From positions 1-64,000 of the forward strand of contig CAYGUV010000009.1 of NCBI GenBank assembly GCA_964353185.1: 64,000 nucleotides of DNA, in the 5' to 3' direction. The stretch comes from GCA-2708415 sp964353185 (lineage in GTDB: Bacteria > Pseudomonadota > Alphaproteobacteria > Micavibrionales > Micavibrionaceae). Both the position numbers and the translations under genes were made by a program. Of this stretch, positions 51,252-60,743 are shown one piece after another (positions within the stretch are counted from its first letter, which is position 1; the number at the start of each line of letters is the position of its first letter). The notes under the pieces are model-generated. The model did no database searches, was not told the DNA's origin, and was given only the letters and a program-made list of their open reading frames with translations.

Positions 51252-52271
51252 GTGTCTTTGTCATTTGATGATAATACGTTACTCCCCCTTTTGTTTGGTG
51301 AACATAACGCACATTTGCGCCATTTAGGAGACGTTGTCGGCGTTTCAATTACTTCTAGGGCCAATATGGTTTCTATTCAGGGCATGAAAAAAGAAGTGAT
51401 TCAGGCGGAAGAAATTCTTTATACCCTTTGGGAAAAAATTAAACGAAACCAAGATGTCACGGTAAGTGAGATTGATGCAGCTGTTCGTTTTAATAATTCA
51501 AAGGGTGATTCCAAAAATTTGAAAAAAGGAAAATTTATGAATAATGATCGCCGCGATAAAAAACCAAAATCTGATAAGAAAGACAATGTTCTTTATGATG
51601 AAAATGCAGGTATCAAAACATATAAAAATAAGTTGATATCGCCGCGATCCCCTAATCAAAAACATTATATTGAAGCAATTAAAAATCACGATATGGTCTT
51701 TGGTGTTGGCCCTGCGGGTACGGGGAAAACCTTTTTGGCCGTGGCCGCCGCGGTACATATGTATCAAGAAGGTCTCATTGAACGTATGGTATTTTGTCGC
51801 CCTGCAGTTGAAGCGGGTGAGAATTTGGGGTTTTTGCCCGGCGATATGCTTGAAAAAATTGACCCTTATCTGCGTCCTATTTTTGATGCGCTCCATGATA
51901 TGATGCCACCAGAAGAAGTGCCTAAGAAAATTGAAAGTGGTGATATTGAGATTGCCCCCCTCGCCTTTATGCGCGGGAGAACGCTTAAGAATGCTTTTGT
52001 AGTCTTGGACGAGGCGCAAAATACCACATCTATGCAAATGAAAATGTTCTTAACCCGTATGGGTGAAGGAACACGGATGGTAATTACTGGTGACCCCTCA
52101 CAAGTTGATTTGCCGCCACATACACAAAGTGGTTTAAAAGAAGCGATGAGTATTTTAAGCTCAGTCGAGGAAGTTCCTTTTGTGCATTTCGATGCCAATG
52201 ATGTGGTAAGGCACAAATTGGTATCAAAGATTATTGAGGCATATGACCGTCATGACTTTAGAAATAGATAG
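51252..52271 (+). CDS. phoH: PhoH-family ATPase
   Basis: 339 residues from a GTG. N-terminal small KH-like domain, then VGPAGTGKTFLAVAAAV (Walker A), FCRPAVEAGENLGFLPGD, VVLDEAQNTTSMQMKMFLTR (Walker B) and ITGDPSQVDLP. PhoH/YbeZ is an RNA-linked ATPase that works with YbeY. The GTG lacks a ribosome site, but AGAGGTG stands at 51217-51223 with an in-frame ATC at 51228, which would give a natural-looking N-terminus MAKNTAHTVSLSF (see findings). Confidence 0.93.
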   Translation: MSLSFDDNTLLPLLFGEHNAHLRHLGDVVGVSITSRANMVSIQGMKKEVIQAEEILYTLWEKIKRNQDVTVSEIDAAVRFNNSKGDSKNLKKGKFMNNDRRDKKPKSDKKDNVLYDENAGIKTYKNKLISPRSPNQKHYIEAIKNHDMVFGVGPAGTGKTFLAVAAAVHMYQEGLIERMVFCRPAVEAGENLGFLPGDMLEKIDPYLRPIFDALHDMMPPEEVPKKIESGDIEIAPLAFMRGRTLKNAFVVLDEAQNTTSMQMKMFLTRMGEGTRMVITGDPSQVDLPPHTQSGLKEAMSILSSVEEVPFVHFDANDVVRHKLVSKIIEAYDRHDFRNR

Positions 52272-52785
52272 TAAATCCAGCTCTGTAAAAGGCCGACAGG
52301 TAGAGGTTGATGTGGCTTTGCAAGCCCCACTTTGGGAGAACTTGGCAAATATCGAAAAAGTAGTACGGGAATCTGCTGTCAACACGTTGCAAAATGCTAT
52401 TTTACCAAAGGCTGCTATAGGGCGTGAATTAGAAGTTAGCCTTGTTTTGGCAAATGACGACCTTATTCAAATTTTAAATAGTGAATATCGCCAAAAAGAT
52501 AAGCCAACCAATGTGTTAACTTTTGCAACGTTAGATTCGGAAGAACCCGCGACGGATGGAGCCCTTAACCTTGGCGATGTCATTTTGTCTTATGAGACTA
52601 TTGTGAGAGAAGCACAGGAACAAGGAAAGTTTATTACAGACCATGTTCGTCATCTTGTTGTACATGGCGTTTTACACTTATTAGGCTATGATCACGAAGA
52701 AGAAGATGAAGCCACCGATATGGAGACATTAGAAATTCGCATTTTAGAGACAATGGGTGTACAAAATCCTTACACATTGATGTAA
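52243..52785 (+). CDS. ybeY: endoribonuclease YbeY
   Basis: YbeY, the zinc-dependent endoribonuclease for rRNA maturation: LNSEYRQKDKPTNVLTFA and HLVVHGVLHLLGYDHEEEDE (three His Zn motif H-G-x-L-H-L-x-G-Y-D-H) are present. Start 52243 (GAGG three bases ahead) is chosen; ATG 52252 also possible. Overlaps phoH by 29 bases, so translation is coupled. 180 aa. Confidence 0.92.
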   Translation: MTVMTLEIDSKSSSVKGRQVEVDVALQAPLWENLANIEKVVRESAVNTLQNAILPKAAIGRELEVSLVLANDDLIQILNSEYRQKDKPTNVLTFATLDSEEPATDGALNLGDVILSYETIVREAQEQGKFITDHVRHLVVHGVLHLLGYDHEEEDEATDMETLEIRILETMGVQNPYTLM

Positions 52786-52807
52786 TTTCATTTATAGTTT
52801 TTAAATA

Positions 52808-53749
52808 ATGTTAAAAAATAAAAATAAGTCTGACGACTCCGCAAATCCATCCTGTTCAAACAATAATTCAGGGGACCAAAATAAACCCAAAAACAAAGGT
52901 TTGTTGGGTCGTTTTAAATCCCTTTTTATAAAAGCTAAAAATAATTCTGAAGGGCTTCGCGAAGTTCTAGAAGAATATATGGTGGAATTAGAGGATGATA
53001 CTCAAAACAACCCTTCCTCTATTGCGTCACATGAATCGGCTCTTATCTCAAATGTATTAAAGCTTAGGGATCGCACTGTCATTGACGTGATGATTCCACG
53101 TGTTGATATTGCGTCTATTGATGTGAATTCAACATTTGAAGAGATGATGGCTTTATTATCCGAAAAACAATTTAGCCGTATCCCTGTTTACAGAGACACA
53201 TTGGATAATATTTTGGGTACGGTGCATATAAAAGATATTTTATCGAACGTGGCAAGTAAGACAGATTTAAATCTTAAGTCATTAATTCGTCCTGTTCCTA
53301 TTGTTTCGCCATCTCTTCCTGTCTTAGATCTGCTTTTAAAGATGCAAAGTGATCGTAAGCATATGGTCATGGTAGTTGATGAGTATGGTGGCATTGATGG
53401 CTTGGCGACTATCGGTGATGTGATTGAAGCGATTGTTGGTGAATTTGATGATGAATTTGATACAGAAACTGCGCCACAAATGACAATGAGAAACGATGGA
53501 TCTTTGATTGCCGATGCACGCATATACATAGAAGATTTTGAAGATAGATTTGGCAGCATTCTTAGCGAAGAAGAGCGCGAAGAAGTTGATACGCTTGGTG
53601 GCTTGGTCTTTTTTACCGCCAATAGAATTCCCGCCCGTGGAGAAATAATAAAACATGAAACAGGCATGGTCTTTGAAATTGTAGAAGCAGATCAACGCCG
53701 TATAAACAGATTACGCATTCAGAATATTCCATCTTCTGAAGATATCTAA
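52808..53749 (+). CDS. tlyC: hemolysin C/CorC-type CBS-domain protein
   Basis: 313 residues without membrane helices: CBS pair (VMIPRVDIASI, FSRIPVYRDTLDNILGTVHIKDIL and MVMVVDEYGGIDGLATIGDVIEAIVG) and a C-terminal CorC/HlyC domain (DTLGGLVFFTANRIPARGE). Called TlyC/YbeX; role in ion homeostasis or ribosome maintenance debated, the hemolysin name is historical. Standard neighbour of ybeY and lnt. Confidence 0.92.
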   Translation: MLKNKNKSDDSANPSCSNNNSGDQNKPKNKGLLGRFKSLFIKAKNNSEGLREVLEEYMVELEDDTQNNPSSIASHESALISNVLKLRDRTVIDVMIPRVDIASIDVNSTFEEMMALLSEKQFSRIPVYRDTLDNILGTVHIKDILSNVASKTDLNLKSLIRPVPIVSPSLPVLDLLLKMQSDRKHMVMVVDEYGGIDGLATIGDVIEAIVGEFDDEFDTETAPQMTMRNDGSLIADARIYIEDFEDRFGSILSEEEREEVDTLGGLVFFTANRIPARGEIIKHETGMVFEIVEADQRRINRLRIQNIPSSEDI

Positions 53750-53757
53750 TATTGGCT

Positions 53758-55266
53758 ATGTTTAAGTTTTCCTCTCAATCCATCTTATGTCTTTTATTGG
53801 GAGTTGTTCTTTCTTTTACCCAAGCACCGTATGATTATTGGTTTTTAATCTTTCCTATCTTTTCTATCTTTTATTGGGTTTTTAGTCAGGTTGAAACAAA
53901 GAAAGCCGTATTTTTTATCAGTTTTTTGTTTGGTCTTGGTTATTACGTATCAGGTTTGAATTGGATTGGTAATGCGTTACTGGTTGAGGGGAACGAATAT
54001 CGTTGGGTTTGGCCTATCGCAGTAATCGCCCTTCCCTGCTTACTTTCCATCTTTTTAGCATTGTCACTAACGGTCGCGCATATTGTTTCAGATAAAAAAA
54101 CACTTGTTGGTTTTTTTGTATTTTGTTCTTGTTTGGCTTTAAATGAGTTTATAAGAGGATATGCATTTACTGGGTTTCCTTGGAATCTTTATGGATATAC
54201 TTGGTTGGGATTGTTATCCGTTTCACAAATTTCAAGCCTTATTGGCCCCTATGGATTGTCATTTGTGACTATTATATGGGGTAGCTCTTGCGCGTTACTA
54301 CTCAAGCGGCAGAAAAAAAATATTATCGTATTTTGTTTCGTTGCTTTGTCTTTTTTCCTTAGCGTCGGTTTTGGTCATATCAGAATATCTAATGCAACAA
54401 ATATGGCAATCGAGGATGTTCAAATACGAATTGTTCAACCTAATATTGATCAGGCAGTTAAATGGAAACCTGAAGAACTTGAAAACAATTTTCGTCAGCA
54501 TATCACCCTTTCAGAAGGGATAAGCCCTCAAATAAAAACTATGGTTATTTGGCCTGAGACATCTATACCCCCATCTTTAATAAATAACTCGTCTTCTTTG
54601 CAGGAAATTGGCGCTGTCTTATCGGATAATGCCATATTATTGGCTGGCGCTCTGTCTATTTCCAATAATGAAACTGGTCAGGGATTTAATTACTATAATT
54701 CTTTGATGGCGTTTAATGGTAAAGACGCCCCACGTAGAATTTATAATAAAAGTCATTTGGTTCCCTTTGGTGAATATATACCGTTTCAAAAATATATCCC
54801 CCTCACCCCTGTTGTTGAATTTTCTGGTTTTCAAAAAGGGCATGGAGCCACAACCATTAAATTTGATGATTATCCAAGTTTTAGCCCGCAGATATGTTAC
54901 GAGGTTATATTTCCAAACCGTGCTGTTGATGCTTCCTCTTCTCGACCTGATTTTATTTTGGTGGTGACGAATGATGCCTGGTATGGGGATAGCGCAGGCC
55001 CAAGGCAACATTTTGCAAGCGCTAGATTTCGTGCCATTGAACAAGGTATTCCTGTTGTGAGGTCCGCCAATACAGGTATTAGTGGTATTATTGACCCTTA
55101 CGGCCGCGTTGTTCATAAGATACCCCTAATGGAGAGTGGGTTTATTGATTCATCTTTGCCTGTTAAAATAAATCAGCAAACGCTTTATTCGCGTTTTGGG
55201 GATATATTGTTTTTTTTCAGCGCGGGTTTCTTTGCTTTTTTTAGTTTTTTTTATAGAAAGATATAA
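53758..55266 (+). CDS. lnt: apolipoprotein N-acyltransferase
   Basis: 502 residues. About eight helices in the first half, then a nitrilase-type domain in the periplasm with catalytic triad Glu267 (WPETSIPP), Lys331 (NKSHLVPFGEYIP) and Cys380 (QICYEV). It N-acylates lipoproteins, the last step of their maturation. ATG 53758 preferred over TTG 53752. Nine bases after tlyC. Confidence 0.93.
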   Translation: MFKFSSQSILCLLLGVVLSFTQAPYDYWFLIFPIFSIFYWVFSQVETKKAVFFISFLFGLGYYVSGLNWIGNALLVEGNEYRWVWPIAVIALPCLLSIFLALSLTVAHIVSDKKTLVGFFVFCSCLALNEFIRGYAFTGFPWNLYGYTWLGLLSVSQISSLIGPYGLSFVTIIWGSSCALLLKRQKKNIIVFCFVALSFFLSVGFGHIRISNATNMAIEDVQIRIVQPNIDQAVKWKPEELENNFRQHITLSEGISPQIKTMVIWPETSIPPSLINNSSSLQEIGAVLSDNAILLAGALSISNNETGQGFNYYNSLMAFNGKDAPRRIYNKSHLVPFGEYIPFQKYIPLTPVVEFSGFQKGHGATTIKFDDYPSFSPQICYEVIFPNRAVDASSSRPDFILVVTNDAWYGDSAGPRQHFASARFRAIEQGIPVVRSANTGISGIIDPYGRVVHKIPLMESGFIDSSLPVKINQQTLYSRFGDILFFFSAGFFAFFSFFYRKI

Positions 55267-55345
55267 AAATTTTATGTTAATACCCTTGCATACATTTGTA
55301 AGCTCTGGTAGATAATATAGAAAATACAATCTAAGGTAGCATATT

Positions 55346-55807
55346 ATGACACAGCAAAAATTATCACCAACGGGCAATTCCCTTAATAAAAAAGGAAAAG
55401 CCAATGAAATTGATAACTATATTGGTAAAAAACTTTTAGAGTTTAGAAGCCAGTATAATCTAACTCAGGCTGATATTGCGCGAAAGCTTGATGTGTCTAC
55501 ACAGCAATATCAAAAATATGAAAATGGTGATAACCGATTATCTCTGTCTAAATTTTTACATTTATCGCGCTCGGTTGCTTTTCCCTTAAAAGATTTTATT
55601 GATGGGTATATAGAAGAGTCCCAATCAGCGATTGAAAGTGCATTATCTGATAATGCACAAGCTTCTTTAAATGAATTGTCAGATGATAAAGGCAGTGTTT
55701 TGAAAGATACAGCAGATTTAATAAAAGCGTATCATTCCATTGAAGATGAAGAAAAACGCAAAAACTTTGTAAAAGCCGCAAAGGAAATGGCGAAAGCCTT
55801 AAAATAA
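55346..55807 (+). CDS. XRE-family transcriptional regulator
   Basis: 153 residues with an N-terminal helix-turn-helix (about 28-83): LLEFRSQYNLTQADIARKLD then STQQYQKYENGDNRLSLSKF. The C-terminal 70 residues are acidic helical. A gene of this type stands between lnt and metK in many alphaproteobacteria; targets unknown. AGG-type site weak. Confidence 0.88.
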   Translation: MTQQKLSPTGNSLNKKGKANEIDNYIGKKLLEFRSQYNLTQADIARKLDVSTQQYQKYENGDNRLSLSKFLHLSRSVAFPLKDFIDGYIEESQSAIESALSDNAQASLNELSDDKGSVLKDTADLIKAYHSIEDEEKRKNFVKAAKEMAKALK

Positions 55808-55875
55808 TTAATTAATACTTTGCAAAGATGGCTATTCCCGCTAAATTCATACAAATTTAATTAAGAAAGAGTGTT

Positions 55876-57084
55876 ATGAATACAAAAGCACAACCTATAA
55901 AAAACCTATCTGCTATGCCTTCACAAGACCCCGCTGTGGCGGATTATATTTTTACAAGTGAGTCTGTTTCAGAAGGTCATCCTGATAAAATTTGTGATCA
56001 AATTTCAGATGCGATAGTTGATGCGTTCATAGCAGAAGATCCCGAATCAAGAGTGGCCATAGAAACGGCTGTAACAACTGATTATGTAGGGATTTTTGGC
56101 GAAACACGTGGCCCAGATACCATTACGCCAGATAAAATGGAAGAGATTGCACGCAGTGTTATCAAAAAGATTGGCTATGATCAAAAAGGTTTTAGCTGGA
56201 AAACGGCTCGCTTTGACATTCGTGCGCACTCTCAGTCTGTAGATATTGCGCAAGGTGTTGATGCCGAAGGTGCTGGAGACCAAGGAATTATGTTTGGTTT
56301 TGCTTGTAAGGAAACTGAGCAACTTATGCCAGCCGCGATTCAATATTCACATGATATTTTACGGACCCTTGCGGAAGGACGCCGTAATGGAGAAATTAAA
56401 GGCTTGGGTCCTGATTCAAAATCTCAGATTTCTTTGAATTATAAACAAGGCCAGCCAGTTGGGGCAGCGTCGATTGTTGTTTCAACACAACATAATGAAA
56501 AAATGACACAAGACGATGTTCGCGACCTTGTCCGTGGTTATATTTTAAAAACAATTCCTGAAGGATGGATGTGCCCAGAACAGGAGCTATACGTAAATCC
56601 GACAGGCCGTTTTGTTATTGGTGGTCCGGTTGGTGATGCGGGATTAACGGGCCGTAAAATTATTGTTGATACGTATGGTGGTGCCGCTCCTCATGGCGGT
56701 GGTGCTTTTTCTGGTAAAGATCCAACAAAAGTAGACCGTTCAGCAGCCTATGCTGCGCGATATGTTGCCAAAAATATTGTGGCAGCAGGATATGCAGAAC
56801 GTTGTACAATTCAGGTTTCTTACGCAATTGGCGTGGCCAAGCCCATTTCATTATTTGTGAATACTCATGGTACAGGAACTGTTCCTGAGGCAGAACTTCA
56901 AAAAGCTATTAATCAATCAATTGATTTGAGCCCAAAAGGTATTCGTGAGCATCTTAATTTAAATCGTCCAATTTATGCACGTACTGCTGCCTATGGCCAT
57001 TTTGGTCGCGCGCCAGAGCCAGATGGTGGTTTTTCTTGGGAGCAAACTGATTTGGTTGAAAAGCTTCATAAATCAATTGGATAA
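55876..57084 (+). CDS. metK: S-adenosylmethionine synthase
   Basis: 402-aa MetK. FTSESVSEGHPDKICDQISD, EGAGDQGIMFGFA, the P-loop-like GGAAPHGGGAFSGKDPTKVDRS, and the C-terminal DLSPKGIREHLNL are all present. It makes SAM from ATP and methionine. In the 68-base leader no SAM-II or SAM/SAH riboswitch pattern is apparent. Confidence 0.96.
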   Translation: MNTKAQPIKNLSAMPSQDPAVADYIFTSESVSEGHPDKICDQISDAIVDAFIAEDPESRVAIETAVTTDYVGIFGETRGPDTITPDKMEEIARSVIKKIGYDQKGFSWKTARFDIRAHSQSVDIAQGVDAEGAGDQGIMFGFACKETEQLMPAAIQYSHDILRTLAEGRRNGEIKGLGPDSKSQISLNYKQGQPVGAASIVVSTQHNEKMTQDDVRDLVRGYILKTIPEGWMCPEQELYVNPTGRFVIGGPVGDAGLTGRKIIVDTYGGAAPHGGGAFSGKDPTKVDRSAAYAARYVAKNIVAAGYAERCTIQVSYAIGVAKPISLFVNTHGTGTVPEAELQKAINQSIDLSPKGIREHLNLNRPIYARTAAYGHFGRAPEPDGGFSWEQTDLVEKLHKSIG

Positions 57085-57092
57085 TTGACTTT

Positions 57093-57818
57093 TTGCCTGA
57101 AGAAAAACAACAGCATCCTAACGAAAACCTAGAGTGGCGATTTTACGGTCGTCGTTTGGGGCGTAAGCTTAATACATTGAGGCAAAACGTTATTAATACT
57201 GTCTTGCCCCCACTTCAAATTAAAGATGATATTCTTTTTTCTGATGGGCGGTTAAAGCCCTCTGATTTATTTGAACAAAGCGCAGAAAAAACAATATTCG
57301 AAATTGGCTTTGGTAATGGGGAGCGTTTAGCAGAAATGATGCGCCGCCATCCTGCAAATAACTATATTGCAGCAGAAGCATTTATAAATGGCGTTTCTGC
57401 CTTTCTTATTGAAGATGGTATTAAAGAAGCTAAGAATTTGCGCGTACGGCCAGATGACGCTATTCCGCTCGTTAAATCATTGGAAGATAATTCTATTGAT
57501 GAGCTTTATATTTTAAATCCAGATCCGTGGCATAAAAACCGTCACCATAAACGCAGAATACTAAATGCAGATAATTTAGATGAATTTACGCGCATTTTAA
57601 AACCTGGTGCGTCCCTTATTTTATCAACAGATGTTCCAGATTTATCGGAATGGATGATTTCTCATGCAGTGCGACATAAAAATTTGTTATGGGAGGCAAA
57701 TGCCAAGTCTGATTGGCAGATACCGCCTGAAAATTGGATTAAGACACGTTATGAAACCAAGGGCGCAAAAGGTGCAGCAAGCATGCAGTATATGTTTTTT
57801 AAATGTATTAAAGGATAG
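57093..57818 (+). CDS. trmB: tRNA (guanine-N7-)-methyltransferase
   Basis: 241-aa TrmB: SAM site FEIGFGNGERLAEM, then NYIAAEAFINGVSAFL, and the family motif LNPDPWHKNRHHKRR. Methylates G46 of tRNA. Starts with TTG (57093), the only start available ahead of the conserved part. Follows metK by 8 bases, the classical alphaproteobacterial order. 3' end overlaps holB (convergent) by 11 bases. Confidence 0.93.
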   Translation: MPEEKQQHPNENLEWRFYGRRLGRKLNTLRQNVINTVLPPLQIKDDILFSDGRLKPSDLFEQSAEKTIFEIGFGNGERLAEMMRRHPANNYIAAEAFINGVSAFLIEDGIKEAKNLRVRPDDAIPLVKSLEDNSIDELYILNPDPWHKNRHHKRRILNADNLDEFTRILKPGASLILSTDVPDLSEWMISHAVRHKNLLWEANAKSDWQIPPENWIKTRYETKGAKGAASMQYMFFKCIKG

Positions 57819-58968
57819 AGTTAAGTTTGTTGAAAATATTAATAACAACAAGCCTTTTATCAAGATTGGCATAGAGTCCTTGAGCAAACATTTCTTTAAT
57901 TTCTGCATGTAAGTCGATTAAAAATTTTCCATCAACTTGATTTTTAATGTTTTCTAGCCCTTTAATATTGAAAGGCGTATCAAGGGGTAAAGATTTTGCT
58001 TTAGTAGAGATTATTTTTTCCAATGATGTCGTTATTACTTTTTCAGTCATTGCGTAGGCATGCTCCTGACCTGCACGGCCTACTATATCTGAAAATGCGT
58101 GAACTTCTTGATTAGGAATATTGGGCCACTGTGTCAACAGATCTATACAGTTTTGAATAGTTTCAATAGAATTTTTATCAATAATCTCTTTTGCTTGACC
58201 GATGCTTTGGCAAGAAAATGTCAGAAGGAGATTTTTTTCAATATCAGAAAAGTCACCACCATATTCAATTTTAAGAAGTTCGTTAAAATGTTGAGGGCTT
58301 AAGGGATCAAACTCTAAAACACGGCACCTAGATCGAATGGTTGGTATCATGGCACCCAAACGGCTACATACAAGAATTAAGAGAGCATTCTTAGGTGGTT
58401 CTTCTAAAATTTTCAAAATTGAATTTTGAGCATTTCTATTCATTTTGTTAGCGTCATTTATAACAACAATACGCCACCCCCCATTGGAAGATGTCATACG
58501 TAAAAAGGGTGTTACTTTACGGGCAGTTTCTACGTTGATTTCATTTTTTTGCTTTTGCGTTTTAGGGTCAATTGACCTCTCAAGCGTTAATAAATCAGGA
58601 TGCCCTTTAGAGGCAACTTGTGAAAAAATAGGATTTTCTTTGGAGACATCTAATGTTTTTAGATTTTCTTTAGGGGCAGTATTGTCCAGTAAGCTTGGTT
58701 GATTATGGTCTTCAACGCCATATACTAGCAAAGCGCGGGCAAGACGCTGCGCCATTGTATATTTGCCAATACCCTCTTCGCCAGAAAAAATAATGGCATG
58801 GGGCATTTTTTTGCTATTGATTAATTTGATAAGCTTTTTCTCAACCCCCTCATGCCCAATCATTAAGGTTGATTTGTTTGGCGCGTTTAAGCCTTTCGGG
58901 GTAATAGAGGAAATTACGGCTTCGTCCTCATTATCATAGGGGTCAAATTCTTCATCATCAAAGAGCAT
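57808..58968 (-). CDS. holB: DNA polymerase III delta' subunit
   Basis: 386-aa clamp-loader AAA+ protein: Walker A FSGEEGIGKYTMAQRLARALL, sensor WRIVVINDANKMNRNAQNSILKILEEPPKNALLILVC, and the SRC motif IRSRCRVLEF. Zinc Cys of the family not evident. Two bases downstream of tmk; usual tmk-holB pair. Confidence 0.93.
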   Translation of the reverse strand: MLFDDEEFDPYDNEDEAVISSITPKGLNAPNKSTLMIGHEGVEKKLIKLINSKKMPHAIIFSGEEGIGKYTMAQRLARALLVYGVEDHNQPSLLDNTAPKENLKTLDVSKENPIFSQVASKGHPDLLTLERSIDPKTQKQKNEINVETARKVTPFLRMTSSNGGWRIVVINDANKMNRNAQNSILKILEEPPKNALLILVCSRLGAMIPTIRSRCRVLEFDPLSPQHFNELLKIEYGGDFSDIEKNLLLTFSCQSIGQAKEIIDKNSIETIQNCIDLLTQWPNIPNQEVHAFSDIVGRAGQEHAYAMTEKVITTSLEKIISTKAKSLPLDTPFNIKGLENIKNQVDGKFLIDLHAEIKEMFAQGLYANLDKRLVVINIFNKLNSIL

Positions 58969-58969
58969 A

Positions 58970-59593
58970 TTATCCCTCTTTCATGATAATATTTTGTATG
59001 TCTGATGCAATTCTATCTATATCTTGGTCAGCGTTGATGATTTTTATACGCGCTGCATTTTTTTTAGCCATATCCAAAAATCCGTTTCTCAAGATTTTAT
59101 AAAATTCTAAATCTCCTTGATCGTAATGATCCCCTGCCCCACGTGCTTCCACACGTGCAATGGCTATATTCTCATCTAGATCTAAAAGCAGGGTAATGTC
59201 TGGCATGTAGTCGCCCACAATTTTGTTTTCCAAATCTAAGATAAAATCCATAGGTATTTTTTGAAGATGTCCTTGATATATACGTGTTGAATCAATAAAG
59301 CGGTCACAAAGGACATATTTCCCTGCATCAATGGCAGGTTTAATAACATCTCTAATATGTTGGGCGCGGGCTGCGAATAGAAGCATTAATTCGGCCTCTG
59401 GTGTCCACTTACCACCATATTCTTTATGACTAAGAAGGTTTCGTATTTCTTCAGCGGCCTTTGTTCCGCCGGGTTCACGCGTAACAACCACGTCATGGCC
59501 ATTATCATGAAGAACATTTGCAAGCAGGGTTATTTGGGTCGTTTTTCCAACCCCCTCACCGCCTTCAAATGTAATAAACAAGCCTTTGGCCAT
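58970..59593 (-). CDS. tmk: thymidylate kinase
   Basis: 207-aa dTMP kinase: P-loop FEGGEGVGKTTQ (about 8-19), TREPGGTKAAEEIRNLL, LCDRFIDSTRIYQG with the DR(Y/F) motif, and the LID region near 145. Makes dTDP. Its start overlaps the dac stop (TAATG). Confidence 0.95.
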   Translation of the reverse strand: MAKGLFITFEGGEGVGKTTQITLLANVLHDNGHDVVVTREPGGTKAAEEIRNLLSHKEYGGKWTPEAELMLLFAARAQHIRDVIKPAIDAGKYVLCDRFIDSTRIYQGHLQKIPMDFILDLENKIVGDYMPDITLLLDLDENIAIARVEARGAGDHYDQGDLEFYKILRNGFLDMAKKNAARIKIINADQDIDRIASDIQNIIMKEG

Positions 59594-60717
59594 TATATTG
59601 CGCTTAAAATAATATATTTCATTTTCTTAAAATATTTTTTGAAAAAGCCAAGTTCTTCAACACTTTCTGCTGCAATAAGGGGTAGCTTTATATCGTCGCT
59701 GTCCGGAATTTCAATTAATATTGTTCCGACAATTTCGCCTTTTTGAATGGGGGCAATCAATGGAGTTTTAAACCCAGCATTAACCTTATATTTATCGAGA
59801 TTATTTCGTTTTATTGTCGTTAGAATATCTTCTGAGGCCGCCAATTGAATAATGTCTTTTTTGCCCATTGCTACATTTGCTTGGGCAACAATTTGCCCTT
59901 TCGATAAGATTTTTTTGTTTTCAAAACTATCCAAGGCCCATTGCATAAGGCGTTGGGATTCTGCCGCACGTTCAGACGTACTTTTCATGCCATTTAGTAC
60001 CATAATAACACGGCGGTTATTTTTTGTTGCTGACCCGATAAGGCCGTAGCCTGCAACTTCGGTATGCCCTGTTTTAATACCATCAGAGGCAAATTTGTTA
60101 TTTAGTAAGGGATTACGATTTGATTGTTTTATTCCTGCGTATTCAAATTCTTCTTCGGAATAATATTTGTAAAAAACAGGATAGTTTTTGATCAAATAAA
60201 CAGACATTGTCGTTAAATCTTTTGCTGTTGAGTAATGATCTTCATCAGGCCAACCACTAGCATTTACAAAGTTAGAGTTAGTCATGCCAATTTCTTTGGC
60301 ACGGGCTGTCATTTTTATTGCGAAAGCTTCCTCACTACCAGATAAGCCTTCGGCAACAGCGATTGTTGCGTCATTTCCTGATTGAACGATGATGCCACGT
60401 AATAAATCCTCAACACGAACGTCCGTACCTTCGGCAATAAACATTTTTGACCCGCCTTTTGTCGATGCTTTGTTGCTCACTTTAAAGGTAGTATCCAAAG
60501 TAATGTCGCCTGCTCGTATAGCATCAAAAACCATAATGGCTGTCATCACCTTGCTCATCGAAGATGTAGGCATTGGGCTTTCAGAATTTTTGTTTAAAAC
60601 GCTTTGGCCAGTTTCAAAGTCAATAATGTAGGCTTGTTTTGCCTTTGTTTCCATTGCTTGGACTGAGCCTGTTCCAGAAAGAAAAGTAAGAAGTAAGATA
60701 GTAATAAAAATACGCAT
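59593..60717 (-). CDS. D-alanyl-D-alanine carboxypeptidase (PBP5/6-like)
   Basis: 374-aa low-molecular-weight penicillin-binding protein: signal peptide (1-21), S-x-x-K at Ser53-Lys56 (SSMSK), SGN (VQSGNDATIAVAEG), and KTG (IKTGHTEVAGYG), plus the C-terminal PBP5-type beta domain and an amphipathic anchor helix (FFKKYFKKMKYIIL). It trims peptidoglycan stem peptides. Next to rlpA and mltB, all cell-wall genes. Confidence 0.93.
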   Translation of the reverse strand: MRIFITILLLTFLSGTGSVQAMETKAKQAYIIDFETGQSVLNKNSESPMPTSSMSKVMTAIMVFDAIRAGDITLDTTFKVSNKASTKGGSKMFIAEGTDVRVEDLLRGIIVQSGNDATIAVAEGLSGSEEAFAIKMTARAKEIGMTNSNFVNASGWPDEDHYSTAKDLTTMSVYLIKNYPVFYKYYSEEEFEYAGIKQSNRNPLLNNKFASDGIKTGHTEVAGYGLIGSATKNNRRVIMVLNGMKSTSERAAESQRLMQWALDSFENKKILSKGQIVAQANVAMGKKDIIQLAASEDILTTIKRNNLDKYKVNAGFKTPLIAPIQKGEIVGTILIEIPDSDDIKLPLIAAESVEELGFFKKYFKKMKYIILSAI

Positions 60718-60743
60718 GGTTTTAATTAGTCCTGATTTATATA

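Noticed and set aside
52808..53749. Hemolysin as a virulence factor
   Set aside because: The TlyC/CorC-type protein is a housekeeping CBS-domain protein in a conserved gene run; the name is historical.
55808..55875. SAM riboswitch ahead of metK
   Set aside because: Only 68 bases, without the conserved SAM-II or SAM/SAH pseudoknot sequence elements I would expect.
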